Made by a program: the position numbers and the translations under genes. Below, in pieces: positions 20,044 through 32,139 of a DNA stretch of 39,745 nt (position 1 is the stretch's first letter; each line of letters begins with the position of its first letter). Under the pieces are notes generated by a model that saw only the letters and a program-made list of their open reading frames with translations, did no database searches and was not told the DNA's origin. Source of the DNA: Pelomyxa schiedti (Eukaryota > Evosea > Pelobiontida > Pelomyxidae); the NCBI GenBank assembly GCA_020536535.1, contig JAHLWZ010000945.1:1-39745 (forward strand), read 5' to 3'.

Positions 20044-20095
20044 TAGAATCCGTTCAGGGAATCAGATTCGCTGTAGTTTTCCCAGAAAGACATCA
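20014..20095 (-). repeat. LTR-like repeat, inverted partner of copy 2
   Basis: Faces 19651-19733 across the centre. Its inner part differs from the left copy (TAGCCTTCAGG against TACCTATTCAGG, read in the same direction), whereas its outer part from 20044 on matches exactly. Confidence 0.5.
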
Positions 20096-20437
20096 GGGGC
20101 CGGCACACCACCTGATTTCAAGAGGACTGGTGTTGGAGAACTCCAAAATCACCAAACAATGGAAACGGAACGTGTAGTCACAACACAAAATGCCAAAAAG
20201 AACTTTAGTGTAAATTAAGTTCTTCCTGCTCCCTCCAGAGTTGCCCCGCGTTGTTGGGTTGTCATAGGTCCTTAACAATTAGGCAGGGAAGTGTAGTGGC
20301 CGATTCAAACTGTCACTCCCGCGCAAAACGAACGTTCGTTTTGGCATTTTAGCAAGCCCCTAATCATCCCAAGTTACGTCGTCATGGCAGCCTCAAAACA
20401 GTCGGAATCTTTTTGTTTTCTTCAAAATTATGGTTGA
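20096..20437. other. Non-coding stretch, mirror of 19309-19650
   Basis: Same content as the left copy; the 20-nt palindrome lies at 20324-20343. Confidence 0.5.
20324..20343. repeat. Perfect 20-nt palindrome, mirror copy
   Basis: Mirror of 19403-19422. Confidence 0.8.
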
Positions 20438-21827
20438 TCAATGCCAGAAGGACCTTGCTACAGTGACGTAAGTGCAGTTTGCATCAGAGTGACGGACTTG
20501 TAAAACACAGAAACTAGAGATTGGTTCTGTGACTGCAAGGAAGGCTGTCTCCCTGGAATCATGAACGAGAAGCCCTGACTCGGCTGTGGCACAACCAATT
20601 CCACATTGGTTTTTCCTTTTGCACACAGAAGCACTGGTGTCATTTACATCCCATATTTCGTGGCACCATTTGTCGCCAGCACACAAGAGCGAGTCGTTCA
20701 CTGCCGTCAACGAGGTTGGCCTGGGAACTGATGTGATCACTTTCCTTGCTCCTGTTGTTTCCTCAATTTCATTCACCACATTTACTTCATCATCACCTAA
20801 CGCAGCAATGAAACAGCGATTTCCTGTGAGCTTCTTTGTGAAAAGAAGTGGGTTAGAACAGATAGCTGGCCAAGCCCATTCAACTTTCGTTGTGCTCAGA
20901 ACAGTGAACTTCTTTGTGACGAATGCATCATTCACATTGAACACCAGAAGCTTTGCCCCCTGGCCTTCCTTGTCCACCGCAATGACAGCTTCATCCCTCA
21001 CAGAGCTACTGAAGAACACCATACTGACACTGTAGCCATCAAATTGGACTGGAACAACAGCCACACTTGGGCATTCTCCTTCCCCCTCCTTCGTGATTCC
21101 TCTTCCACCTGCTCCCATAATAGCTCCTCCCATCTTGCCGGTTGTCCTCCTCCTCTTGAGGACCCTCCTGGCCTCGTTTATGTCGGCCACAGAATCTACC
21201 ATGTTCAGAATCACCATCCTGTCTGGAGCTGGGTAGTGCAACCACCACTTGTGGGACTGCCACCAGGCGCCTTCCTCACCCTCGTACTCCACCACACCAC
21301 CCATAAGGCTGCTCCCGCTGCCCTCCTCCTCCAGATCTGCGGTCTCGACATACAGCCCTGTGGACGACGAGCCCCCTGGAGCCCTGACCTGCCCCACGAG
21401 CTCCGTCGATTCGCCGACGAGAAAGTGCACAGGGCCCACGACGCAGCAGCGGCGACACACAGAAGCACAGGTGCCCAGGGGGCCGCCGCGGGAGGCCGCT
21501 GAGCAGAAGGAGGTAGTAGCGCCTGGCCACGCCCACCACCCACGAGTCCCAGATCATCCACAGCAGCCACGATGACGACGCCGAGGGCTGGGCGGGGGGT
21601 TGTGGCGAGGGAGAGGAGGAAGGCGGAGGGGAGGCGACAAGAGAGGAGAGGGAGAGGGAGAGGAGGCGGGCGGGGCTGAGGCGGCCGCACCTGGGGTGCG
21701 TGGAAAGCGCGAGTGCCGCGAACTGCTGCGAGGCGACCAGCGTCGGGGAGTACTCGATTGTGGGAGGAAGTGATAGAAGGACTGCCTCTGACCCAGTGAC
21801 GACGGCGGGAAACCACTGCGACGACAT
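20438..21827 (-). pseudogene. Family protein C, right-arm copy, same frameshift
   Basis: Mirror of 17919-19308. The frame break falls near 21441-21447 and is identical in both copies. Confidence 0.6.
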
Positions 21828-21912
21828 CAATTATGGTAAGCTTTTTCACGAAAGGTTGGTTGTTGTTTTTGTATTGCACCCCAAGTCCCAAAAAAAGGTA
21901 AATGGTTCAGTG

Positions 21913-23310
21913 TCAAAGCCAGCTGTACATTGCTGTGACTTCAGGGCTTTTTGAATCAAGGTGGACTTGTAAAACACAGAAACCAGAGATTGCTTCAGTG
22001 ACTGTCAGCACAGGATCACTGGAATTGTGAATGAGAAGCCCAGACTCAGCTGTTGCAAAACCGTGGTCGCACTTGTTTGGCCTTTTGCACACAACAGAAT
22101 CAGTGCGGTTCACATCCCAGATTTCATGGCACCATTTGTCACTGGCACACAACAGTGAGTGATTCACGGCCGTCAGTACCCAGGCCTCTGGCATTGCTGT
22201 GATCACTTTCGTTTCTCCTGTTGTTTCTTCGATTGCTGTCACAATGTTGACATCATCAAAATCTTCACAAGTTATGATGAAACAGCGTTTTCCTGTGAGC
22301 TTATTTGTGAAAAGAAGTGTCTTCAAACAGTTAATTGGCCATCTCCATTCAACTTTCGTTGTGCTCAGAACAGTGAACTTCCCTGTGATGAATGCGTCAT
22401 TCACATTGAACACCAGAAGCTCTGCCCCCTCGTGTTTCCCTTCAAATTTCAATGCAACAACAGCTTCGTCCCTCACTGATTTATCAAAGGACACCACAAT
22501 GACACTCTTCCCACCAAATTGGACTGGAACCACAGCCACACTTGGGCATTTTCCCCCCTCATACATGATGGGTCCCCCTGCTCCTCCCATAACTCCCATC
22601 TTTCCAGTTGTACTCCTCCTCTTTAGGGTCCTCCTTGCCTCATTTATGTCGGCCACAGAATCCACCATGTTGAGAATCACCATCTTGTCAGAACATGGGA
22701 AGTGCAACCACCACTTGTGGGACTGCCAGGAGTGTTCCCGTCCGTCGTTGTACTCCCCAGCACCACCCATAAGGCTGCTCCCGGCGCCCTCCTCCTGCGG
22801 ATCTGCGGTCTCCAGCACGAGCGCTGCGGATGATAGCATGGGCCCCCTGAGGTACCCCAGGAGGTCGAGCGAGTTGGGCCCGTTCCCGCCGCCAACAAGC
22901 AATTGCACCGGCCCCACAGTGCCGAGCAGCAGCGGTGAAACGCAGAATAAAAGGTTGCGGAACCGCGGGTTCCCAGTAACCCCGGACAAGTCCACGGAGT
23001 AGCGCCTGGCCAGGCCCAGGCACCACGAGTCCCAGATCATCCACAGCAGCCACGACGGCGCGACCGCAGCGGTGTGCCTCGCGGGGGGGCGCCGCTGGGG
23101 CCGCACGGACCACGGCGGGGAGCACGAGAGGAGGCGGGCGGGGCTGAGGCGGCCGCACCTGGGGTGCGACGACAGCGCGAGGGCCACGAACTGCTGCGAG
23201 GCGACCAGCGTAGGCAAGTAATACCCTTTGAAACCCCAACGGTCCCAATCACGAGGAGAACCTGAGAACCCGTAGATGCTGCACGGAATCCAGCTTGATG
23301 TTGAGCACAT
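21913..23310 (-). CDS. Family protein B, right-arm copy
   Basis: Mirror of 16436-17833, with an identical 465-aa translation. Confidence 0.72.
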   Translation of the reverse strand: MCSTSSWIPCSIYGFSGSPRDWDRWGFKGYYLPTLVASQQFVALALSSHPRCGRLSPARLLSCSPPWSVRPQRRPPARHTAAVAPSWLLWMIWDSWCLGLARRYSVDLSGVTGNPRFRNLLFCVSPLLLGTVGPVQLLVGGGNGPNSLDLLGYLRGPMLSSAALVLETADPQEEGAGSSLMGGAGEYNDGREHSWQSHKWWLHFPCSDKMVILNMVDSVADINEARRTLKRRSTTGKMGVMGGAGGPIMYEGGKCPSVAVVPVQFGGKSVIVVSFDKSVRDEAVVALKFEGKHEGAELLVFNVNDAFITGKFTVLSTTKVEWRWPINCLKTLLFTNKLTGKRCFIITCEDFDDVNIVTAIEETTGETKVITAMPEAWVLTAVNHSLLCASDKWCHEIWDVNRTDSVVCKRPNKCDHGFATAESGLLIHNSSDPVLTVTEAISGFCVLQVHLDSKSPEVTAMYSWL

Positions 23311-23344
23311 GGTTCCTTCCACTAAAACAGGTTCGTTGATCAAG

Positions 23345-26016
23345 ATGATGCAGATCGGTGACACCACCGCCGACGACCCACCCAGCCACCCCAGCAACAA
23401 CGGCGGAAGTGGGGTCGTTGCAAATTATGGGACTGCCACTGCTGCTCCCAACGACGTAGTTGTTGTGGTGCAAACCGAGACAGTGAAAGAGGCTGCAACA
23501 CCAAAATCACCAGAAACGAAACGACACAGGACAACAACAACAACAACAACAACCACCATGGCCTTTGATGTTGATGTTGTTTGCACCACCACAGTCCATT
23601 CTTATGATCAAATGTGGAGTGACAAGATTGCTGCTGCTTGTTCATGTGGGTGAAACAAACAACCACACACCCAAATAATGACACACAAAAAAAAAAAAAC
23701 AAAGATGGAGGAGGGGAGAAGAACCCCCAGAACAAACTGATGATTGAAGCCCTGCACCAGTTGGAGCTGGGCAACATCGGTCCTGCTGTTGGACTTGTCT
23801 CACAGGCTTACTCTCACTTCAACAACAACAATTCTGATCCTGATTCAGTCTTCACTTTGTCTCCTCCTGGTTTGTTTCACTTCACTTTTTCCTGGTGATG
23901 TGATTACCAATTCTGCAATCTCCCCCCCACCCAAACAGTGAGTGACAATGACAAACCGAAACAGCAGCACTACCTTCCAGGGTTGTTGTTCCTTTATGGA
24001 CTGGCCAAAATCACACCAAATTGTGAGAAGCTCTACCACGAGATTATTCCCCCAGTGCTGTCCACTACTTTTTCCTTTGCAATCTCATATGGGGTTCATA
24101 AATTGAGAGAGTTCTGCCACACCATTCTGGGACTCAACACAAGAGAACCAGGGAGGCCAAAAGTCATTGAGGAGTGGAACAGCTTGCTTTCAGCCGTGGC
24201 ATCACCCCACCACATAATAGTTCACCCTCCTCAGTCATCATCATCAATAGCAACGTCATCAGAGTGGTGTGACTCTTCCTCTCTCATCAATCTTGTCACA
24301 CTGCAGAACACTGATCCGTTGTCCTCTTCCTCCTCCTCATCGTCATCATCATCAATGATAAGATTCCCATCATCGTGGTCGTGTTCATACTTTGTTGCAC
24401 TCTGGATGGCATTTTGTTGGGAGGACTGTGGCGAAAAAAGCATGCTTCTGGTTGCACTTTCAGCAAAAGAAGTTCCTCCTCCTTCTGTTGAACCTGTTGT
24501 GACTGTGAGCACGTCAACATCAGCACAACCACAACCTCCAGCGCTCTTGAGGTTTGCTTGCATGACTCTGCTGGGGGATTTGTACCAGTGTGCTTCACAC
24601 CAGAAGGCTTTCTCACTTTATCAGATGGCTGCTGACTCTGGTGACCCCTGCGCAATTTGTTATCTTGGAGAGTGCTACTACAATGGGAGGGGTGTTGAAA
24701 AGGATGCAAAGAGAGCGGTTGCGTTGTATCAGAGGGCTGTTGAGGCGGGATTCACACACAGTGCAATTTTCAACCTGGCTGATTGTTACTATTACGGGAC
24801 GGGTGTTGAGAAAGACTTCCACAAGGCCACAGAGCTCTACCAGCAGGCCCTTGATGCCGGTTTCACTTATGCTGCTGGCGACCTTGGATACTGTTATGAC
24901 AATGGGATTGGTGTTGACGAAGATCCAACCAGAGCAGCGGCATTGTACCAGCGAGCTGTTGATGGAGGCTGGATCTGCCCAAAGGCAATGCACAACCTTG
25001 CAATGTGTTACCACAATGGTATGGGAGTGCAACAAGACTTCCACAAGGCCTCACTGCTGTACCAGCAGGCCCTCAATGAGGGCCACACCACTTCGGCCTG
25101 TGACCTTGGATACTTCTACCAACTCGGGATTGGTGTTGATAAAGACCCAACCAGAGCAGTGGCATTGTATCAGCAGGCTGCTGATGATAAAAACCTTGAG
25201 GCCATCCACAACCTGGCTGTGTGTTATTTCAACGGTAGTGGTGTTGACAAAGATCCCACGAGAGCAGCGGCATTGTATCAGCAGGCTGCTGATGCTGGGC
25301 TCCCCATTGCCATGTGCGATCTGGCTGCATGCTATGAAAATGGCACTGGGGTCAAGCAAGACTTCAACAAGGCTGCTGCGTTGTATCAGAGGGCTGCTGA
25401 TGGCGACAGTGACAGGTGCCCAAGGGCACTCTACCGCCTTGCAAAGTGTTACTGCGATGGCCTGGGAGTCCAACAAGACTTCCCAAAGGCAGTAATGCTG
25501 CTCCAGAAAGCCCTCGATGAGGGGTACACCTTTGCTGCGTATAACCTTGGATTCTTCTATGACAAGGGTATTGGTGTTGATAAAGACCCAACCAGAGCAG
25601 CACCATTGTTTCAGAAGGCTGCCGATGATGATAAAAACCAAGAAGCCATGCACAACCTGGCTGTTTATTATTACGGTGGAACAGGTGTCAAGCAAGACTT
25701 CAGCAAGGCTGCAGCTCTCTTCCAGCAGGCCCTTAATTTCGGCCACACAGGTTCAGCTTATGGACTTGGGCTCTGCTACTTCGATGGGAGGGGGGTCAAG
25801 CAAGACTTCCACAAGGCTGCTGTTCTCTTCCAGCAGGCACTGGATTCTGGGTGGACTGAGTCAGCCTGTGGGCTTGGATTGTGCTATGCTGATGGTCTGG
25901 GTGTTGAGAGGGACATCAGAACTGCTGCAAAGTTCTTCAGACTCGCTGCTGCTGAAAACGACTCTGCCGCACAGGAGCACTTAAACAACATCATCTTGTG
26001 GAAATCGGGTCTCTGA
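23345..26016 (+). CDS. Sel1-repeat protein, right-arm copy
   Basis: Mirror of 13730-16401. Exons are 23345-23645, 23705-23869 and 23939-26016; the repeat domain spans about 24590-25985. Confidence 0.82.
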
Positions 26017-26039
26017 ATCACAGGTCAGTGGTTTGGGAA

Positions 26040-26222
26040 ATGAGAGGAGACAAGTGTATAAACGAGCAACAACGGGTTGCAGGGATTGTAGGCTTGTTTC
26101 TGATTTTGCTGGGATTTGTTGATGTTTTGTGCCGTGGGGCGGTTGCTGCGGCGACGACGAATCAGGTCCCACCTCGGCACCGTGGTCCTGACATGAAACA
26201 CAGCTTTCGAATTATTCGATGA
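26040..26222 (+). CDS. Possible small membrane protein, right-arm copy
   Basis: Mirror of 13524-13706. The adjoining coding-like frame runs about 26196-26412, with a possible 37-nt intron ending at the GCAG near 26350. Confidence 0.3.
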   Translation: MRGDKCINEQQRVAGIVGLFLILLGFVDVLCRGAVAAATTNQVPPRHRGPDMKHSFRIIR

Positions 26223-26415
26223 GTACAACGAGGAAGACCATGCCACTAGTGGTGAAGTGATAGTTGAAATAAAAATTAATAATGTAGAAAGGTCTTTTCC
26301 AACCCATACGAAAGTCCCGCCATGACACCATCCCTTTGTTGTATTTGCAGCTTTCCACTGATGAAGACAATCGTGGCTGTCAAAAAGATGGAAGGCGCAA
26401 AATCTCGGAGACGTG

Positions 26416-28603
26416 ATGAGTAATCTGAAGTCGCAACAGAGTTCGACGACGATGCCGCCCGTTTGGAAGCAAAGACAGGAGCGCAGTGGGTACATTCTCA
26501 GTGTGTCGTTGACGGTCTGGCGTGACATCGTTCCCCTGGCGGTGCCCACTGGCGTCCGCGGCGAGTGGCGTGTCGACGACTGCGTCGGGCTGATGGCCCT
26601 CGCCGAGGCTCTTTTTCCGCTCGTGCCGCGTGCCTGCAACGCAGTTATGGGTGCTGGTGCAGTCGAGGAGAGCGTCGACGACGACGGCGGACATGAAACG
26701 ACGAAGAGGACGGTGGTTGTGGTGCACACGTCGCGGTATTTTGGGCTGAGGTGCGCGGGTCTTGCAGGGAGCAAGAGGTGCGCGGAATGGATTGTGGGAC
26801 ACGCCGTCAGAACGAGGAACAACAACAAGGAGTGCCTCACTGTGCTCAAAGGACTCTGTGCCGGTATGATTATGCAGGACTTGTGTGTGGCTGTTTGATC
26901 CACTTGGCATGTTTAATGTAAATGTGTATGATGCTGAAGCTTATCACACAACATGAAGGAGGACACTTGGAGGTGGCACACGAACTTGTTGACGGGAGCA
27001 GTTATTACTTCAAGTCACTGAGGTGGCCCAGGATTAACCCAGACGTGACTGATTCCATCAGAGAGATGAGCGAGACATGCCACAGCTTGTTGTTTGAGGC
27101 ATGCAGGGGTGGGAGCCTGGACACTGTAAAGTGGGTGATGTCAAGGTTCAGCGGGGTTGGCACTGCGGACTTGGAGCTCATCAAGCCATTTCTGTGCGCT
27201 GTGAGGCGGGGCCATGTGGACATTGTGAAGTGGTTGGCATCCACAACTGCCGTTTTGGTTGCTTGCAGAAATTCACCGCTGAGACGGGAGGAACTCTGTG
27301 GCAGTGCTAGTGTGGAAGTTGTGAAGATGTGCACTCAGTGGTTTTTTGGCACAGCAGCAGAGAGAAGAGCGGCTTTGGGTTTCGAAGTACTTCTTAAATA
27401 CATGGAGTTGGCAGAGCAGAGGGACTGCATTGAATTCGAGGAAGGGTGCCAATGGATCAAGGACACCTTTGACGTTCCAATTGGTTCCCCCTTGTTGAGT
27501 GTCAAAAGTTACAAAGGTTTGAAGTGGGTGCTGGATAATTATCTGCCGCCCAAGTCAGACTTGATGAATTTTTCAAGTAAGTTCCTCCTTGCTGACGAGG
27601 AAATCGTGAGCTCCTACATCACTGATTTGTGGCCAGTCACTCCACAAGATTTAGTTGCCGCGTGTGGAAACGAGAAAGACAATGTGGAAACAGTCAAGTT
27701 CATCCTGTCAATGACAACAACGGCTCCAACACTCAAATGTATACGAGAATGTCTTGTTCAGGCACTTTTAGTGAACAACACGTCCATTGCCAAGTGGTTG
27801 GAAAGTACATTCCGCGTGATGAGGCGCCTGAAACATGCTCTGAACACTGATGACACTTTATGGAGAATTGCTCGTGGAAACCCTGGTTCTCGTGGGACTC
27901 AATGGTTCCTTTCTCACGCAAACCTGCCCAGCATCACTCCAATCACCGAGAGAACTGTGTCTCTTCTTCGTAGAAAGCCACAAGAGTTCTGGGCGTTTCT
28001 GGATGCGCTCCCTGTGGCCAGGCGTTACAGAGTGTACACAGTTACCTGTGCTGTGGAATCGTGGACCCTGTCACAGACCCAGCACTTTGTGTCTCCAGAA
28101 AGTGGGTATGATGCTGAGAAAATTTCCCGGGGTCTGAAGAGCTGCCGCCATGTGCAGTCTGGAAAGGTGGTCAAGTGGTTGATACAAACATTTAGCTTGA
28201 CTTCTTATCAAGTGGCTTCTGTCAGCATGCTTAGAATTCTGATTGAGAGCAACAAAATCAGATGCGCTGAGTGGTTGATACACACGTTTAAGATTACTTT
28301 GGCCCAGGTAATGGCTGCGCACCATCCCCCAACCATTCCACAGCACTAACTAACGACTGCAACCATCCCAACCAAATCTTTGCACAGGTTACCCCCATGC
28401 TGAAAACATTCCAGAGCGCAACAACAAAGATAAGTGTCCCAATGTGGAAGATGCTGCTGCGCGTGTTTCCTCAAATTACAGCCGAGTTTGCCAAGGAGCA
28501 CCTCATGCAGTTTGTTTTCATGTCACCACTCCACACCACTGTGTCCATTCGCACGCTGGGACTTTCAAAGGACGACATACTTGCCAGGAGGAAGGAGACT
28601 TGA
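26416..28603 (+). CDS. Ankyrin-type repeat protein, right-arm copy
   Basis: Mirror of 11143-13330. Exons are 26416-26863, 26959-28307 and 28388-28603. Confidence 0.7.
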
Positions 28604-29055
28604 GTGATTGCCCGCATGCATGCACATTGGCCAATGCAAGGAGGCCTTGTTTGTTGGCGAACCCGTTACCTTCCAGAGAAGCACAAAGAGACATGTTTTT
28701 TAATGCACGGCAGAGCTGCAGTGGCATCTTTTTTTGATGTGACATCTGCCTTCCTCAGGGAGGGAGTGGCCGATCGGACAGGCGGGGAGGTGAACCCAGC
28801 GCGGTCTGATGTGTTTTGCGACGTCACTTGGCAAGGGGCCCAGTGAGATGGAATTGTGGGGGCACAGTGTGAGGCAATAGGAAATAGGGGGATGAGAAAT
28901 CTTTGAATTGAAAACCCCAAGTCGCATCTGCTAACACAGACTCCTAACTCAGACTGTTCTCATTTATTCCACCATGGTCAGAACCTGGGTGCACAGATGA
29001 TTCTGATGTCCCCACTTGTAACTCCCCTTCCGAGTTGTTGCACCCTCCACGCTGC
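28604..29055. other. Intergenic, mirror of 10691-11142
   Basis: No gene seen; same content as the left copy. Confidence 0.4.
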
Positions 29056-29541
29056 TGTGTGGCACGCCTGTGGTCACCCAAAGCAGCACCCGTGTACAAA
29101 AGCCACACTGCCTTCCTTGACACCTGTGCCGTTGTCAGAGCACACAGCCAGTTTTTATCACCGGCAGCCTGCACAATGCCGCTGTCTTGTGAGATCCTTC
29201 AACGCCAATACCGTGTGCGTAACAGTATCCAAGGCCACAGGCAGAAGTGCTTTTGTCACACCACTCAGATGATGATGATGAGAACTGAGGGGGGTGAATT
29301 ATTATTAATGCAGTGGAGTGATCCCACTGCTGTTCCACTCCTCAATGACTTGGGGTTATCTTGTGGCAGAACTGCCGTAACCCCAAATGACGCAGATGCG
29401 GTCCTGCGTCGTTTCGTTTCTGGTGATTTTGTTGCAGCCTCTTTCTCTGTCTCGCAGGACTGCATCTGCCACAACAACAACAACAACAGCGTGGTCGGGG
29501 GAAGCAGCAGTGGCAGTCCCATAATTCGCGACGTCTTCACT
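29056..29541 (-). pseudogene. Decayed Sel1-gene fragment, right-arm copy
   Basis: Mirror of 10205-10690. Confidence 0.75.
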
Positions 29542-29768
29542 GTTGTTACCTCGTTTTTCGGCAACAGATGTCGTGGTTGTTTTTTGACCACTATTGATTC
29601 GAACTGCGCGGAGGCAGAGGGGTCTGGGAGTATTGTGCTTGGAATCCCCAACGGGACCAATTCCCAGGAGGAGTACCTGAGAAACTCTGCAATGATGAAT
29701 CCGTGAAAAGGATTTGGATCAAAATTTGTGTAGCATTACGCTGGGCAAGCGACACCCATTCGTCTCAA

Positions 29769-31890
29769 ATGCACGGTGGTGTGTGGCTCTTTCTCGCACT
29801 TATGGGTCGATTGCTAACACGCACGCACACAACAGATGTGAACGCGGCGGTGATTGACGTTGGTTCCGTGTCCACAAAGTATCAACTCATTTTTGACATC
29901 CCATTATTGGTCTTTAACCCCACCAAAGGGGAGGATGCGCAGGGGACGACATTCCAAAGGCTGTTTTTCCAACGGTATTGTGGGAGACAATTATATAATA
30001 TTTCTATATTTTTCCCCGTTTTTGAACTTCAATATTAGAGTAAGTTTTTAAACAGGTGAAAGTTAACATAGAAAACGATTTCTACCCACCTAACACACAC
30101 TTATGCAGAGTGTTGGGTTAATTGCTGGCCCCCCTCCACTTTCCCTGGATTCCGGTACATCCACTTCCACAGAGAAACAAAAAACGTGGTTGGTTGGTTC
30201 CAATGCTCTTGCTTTAAGGTACATTTCCAGGTCATTTTGTTTTACTGCTCACATTGTTATTATTAGGCGGGATACCATGGAAATTGTTGAGCCTCTGAGA
30301 CATGGCTTAGGTACTGTCCATTGTTTTCGTGTATTAGTACTGCATTACTAAACAAAAAGACCAGTGCACGAGTGGGAGGCAATAGAACAAGTCTGGGAGC
30401 ATGTCCTCAAAGACAGATTGATGCTTGTTCCTTCAGAACATCCAATATTGCTCTCTGAACCTTCATACACAACAAAACTTCACAGGTTACTTTTTCTTTC
30501 CCAGAATGGAATTTAAAATATCGATTTCTGCCTGAAGAGAACGGACAACTCAACTCATTTTCGAACATTTTAAAACTCCTGCCTTTTTCCTTGCCAAAAC
30601 CGCTGTCCTGTCCAGGTAAATTCCAAACTTCCAATTACTTTTTGTTTTTTTTTTTTTTAATTTTTTGGTTTCTCCTCAAAGTTTTTCTGCTGGAAAACCT
30701 ACTTCACTTATTGTGGACTGTGGTGGGTCTTCCACTGTTGTTACTCCAGTTTATGAAGGCTATGTCCTCAATAGAGGTATTTCCCCAGATGCACCACTAC
30801 AATTAACAGAAACCTACAGTCTCTCTTCAATCCTCCCTTTTTTTTCTCTCTCCCAAAAAAATCTTTTCTTGAAAAATAGGAGTGGTAACCTCAGGGATCG
30901 GCGGCCAGTGGCTGACAAATACACTCACAAGTGCACTTCAACAACGGGGAATTTCAGTGACACCACAATTTTTGTTCACGAAAAGTGAAGTGGGGCCTGG
31001 TGAATTTAGAGTGAGTCTCAGAGAGGTTCCTCACACTCAGTCTTACAAGAACTTCATGATCAAAGTAAGCATGATTTTTTCTGAGGTATTTATTAATCAA
31101 CCAAAAGGGAATTGTTGATGATATGAAAGAAAGTCTTTGCCAAGTTGCCAGTTCTCCGATAAAAGACTTGTGTGTTCCTTAAATGACTAAAGTACAATTT
31201 AACAACACATATTAGAAAAGCCGTTATTCCAGTTGGAGGAACTGCACCCAGATATGAGCTTCCCGACGGACAATGCGTGGAATTGCCTCTGGAGCAAACC
31301 GCTATTCCTGAGTTACTGTTCAATCCCACACTTTTCAAGGTTTGCTTTCTCCAGGATCTACCTTTTGATAAATCCGGATGAAGGAATTGGCACCACCACC
31401 TAATTCCACACCATTGCCGGAAATGGTCAAAGCCAGTTTAACCAGGTTCTTTATTTAGTTTTATGCTGGATTTTCTTAAAGCTTTGGCAGGTGTGACACT
31501 GATGCACGTGCACTTATGCAACAAAATGTTCTTATTACTGGAGGATCTAGTATTTTCCCAGGACTTGTAGACCGGCTCAATTCAGAAGTGTCCAGTATTT
31601 TACCTGTATGCAACCAGTGAATCTCCTGGCCACTGACATTTCCCAACCCCACAACAAACAAAATTCGCAGGCAAGCAAAGGCAATAGGTTCATTGCGCCG
31701 GGACCTCTCGAGCGTAAATTCAGTGTGTTCATAGGAGGGTCAATTCTAGCCTCCCTGGAATCTTTTGTTCCAATGTGGATATCCTCACAAGGTTTGTTTT
31801 TCTTCACCCACACAAACGCGGCAATAACCAGCTTTCTAACCAGAGTATCTGGAGAAAGGAGCCTCAGTGGTAAACTCCAAGTGTCCATGA
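29769..31890 (+). CDS. ARP4: Actin-related protein 4, right-arm copy
   Basis: Mirror of 7856-9977. Exons are 29769-29778, 29836-29878, 29929-29974, 30109-30218, 30267-30310, 30365-30485, 30538-30615, 30682-30776, 30880-31064, 31108-31169, 31216-31339, 31384-31445, 31491-31605, 31671-31791 and 31844-31890. Confidence 0.93.
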
Positions 31891-32139
31891 CACCCCTGCC
31901 CCACCACAAGGGAAAAAAACATGTCCCACAAGTCTACAATCCAAAGAAGACATCGTGTAGTTCAATACAATGGGTCCTTTGGGTTTCCCAGAGAAAGTTG
32001 CGGTTTACAGGCAGGGCTTCGAGTTTTGTACCAAGTCATCATGAAATCCCCTACAGCCACGCTGTTTTCGAAACCGTTGACGCGACTGTAAATCGCAAAA
32101 ATTTCGGTTTTTTTTTTGAGCGCGGAGTTGACACTGTAG

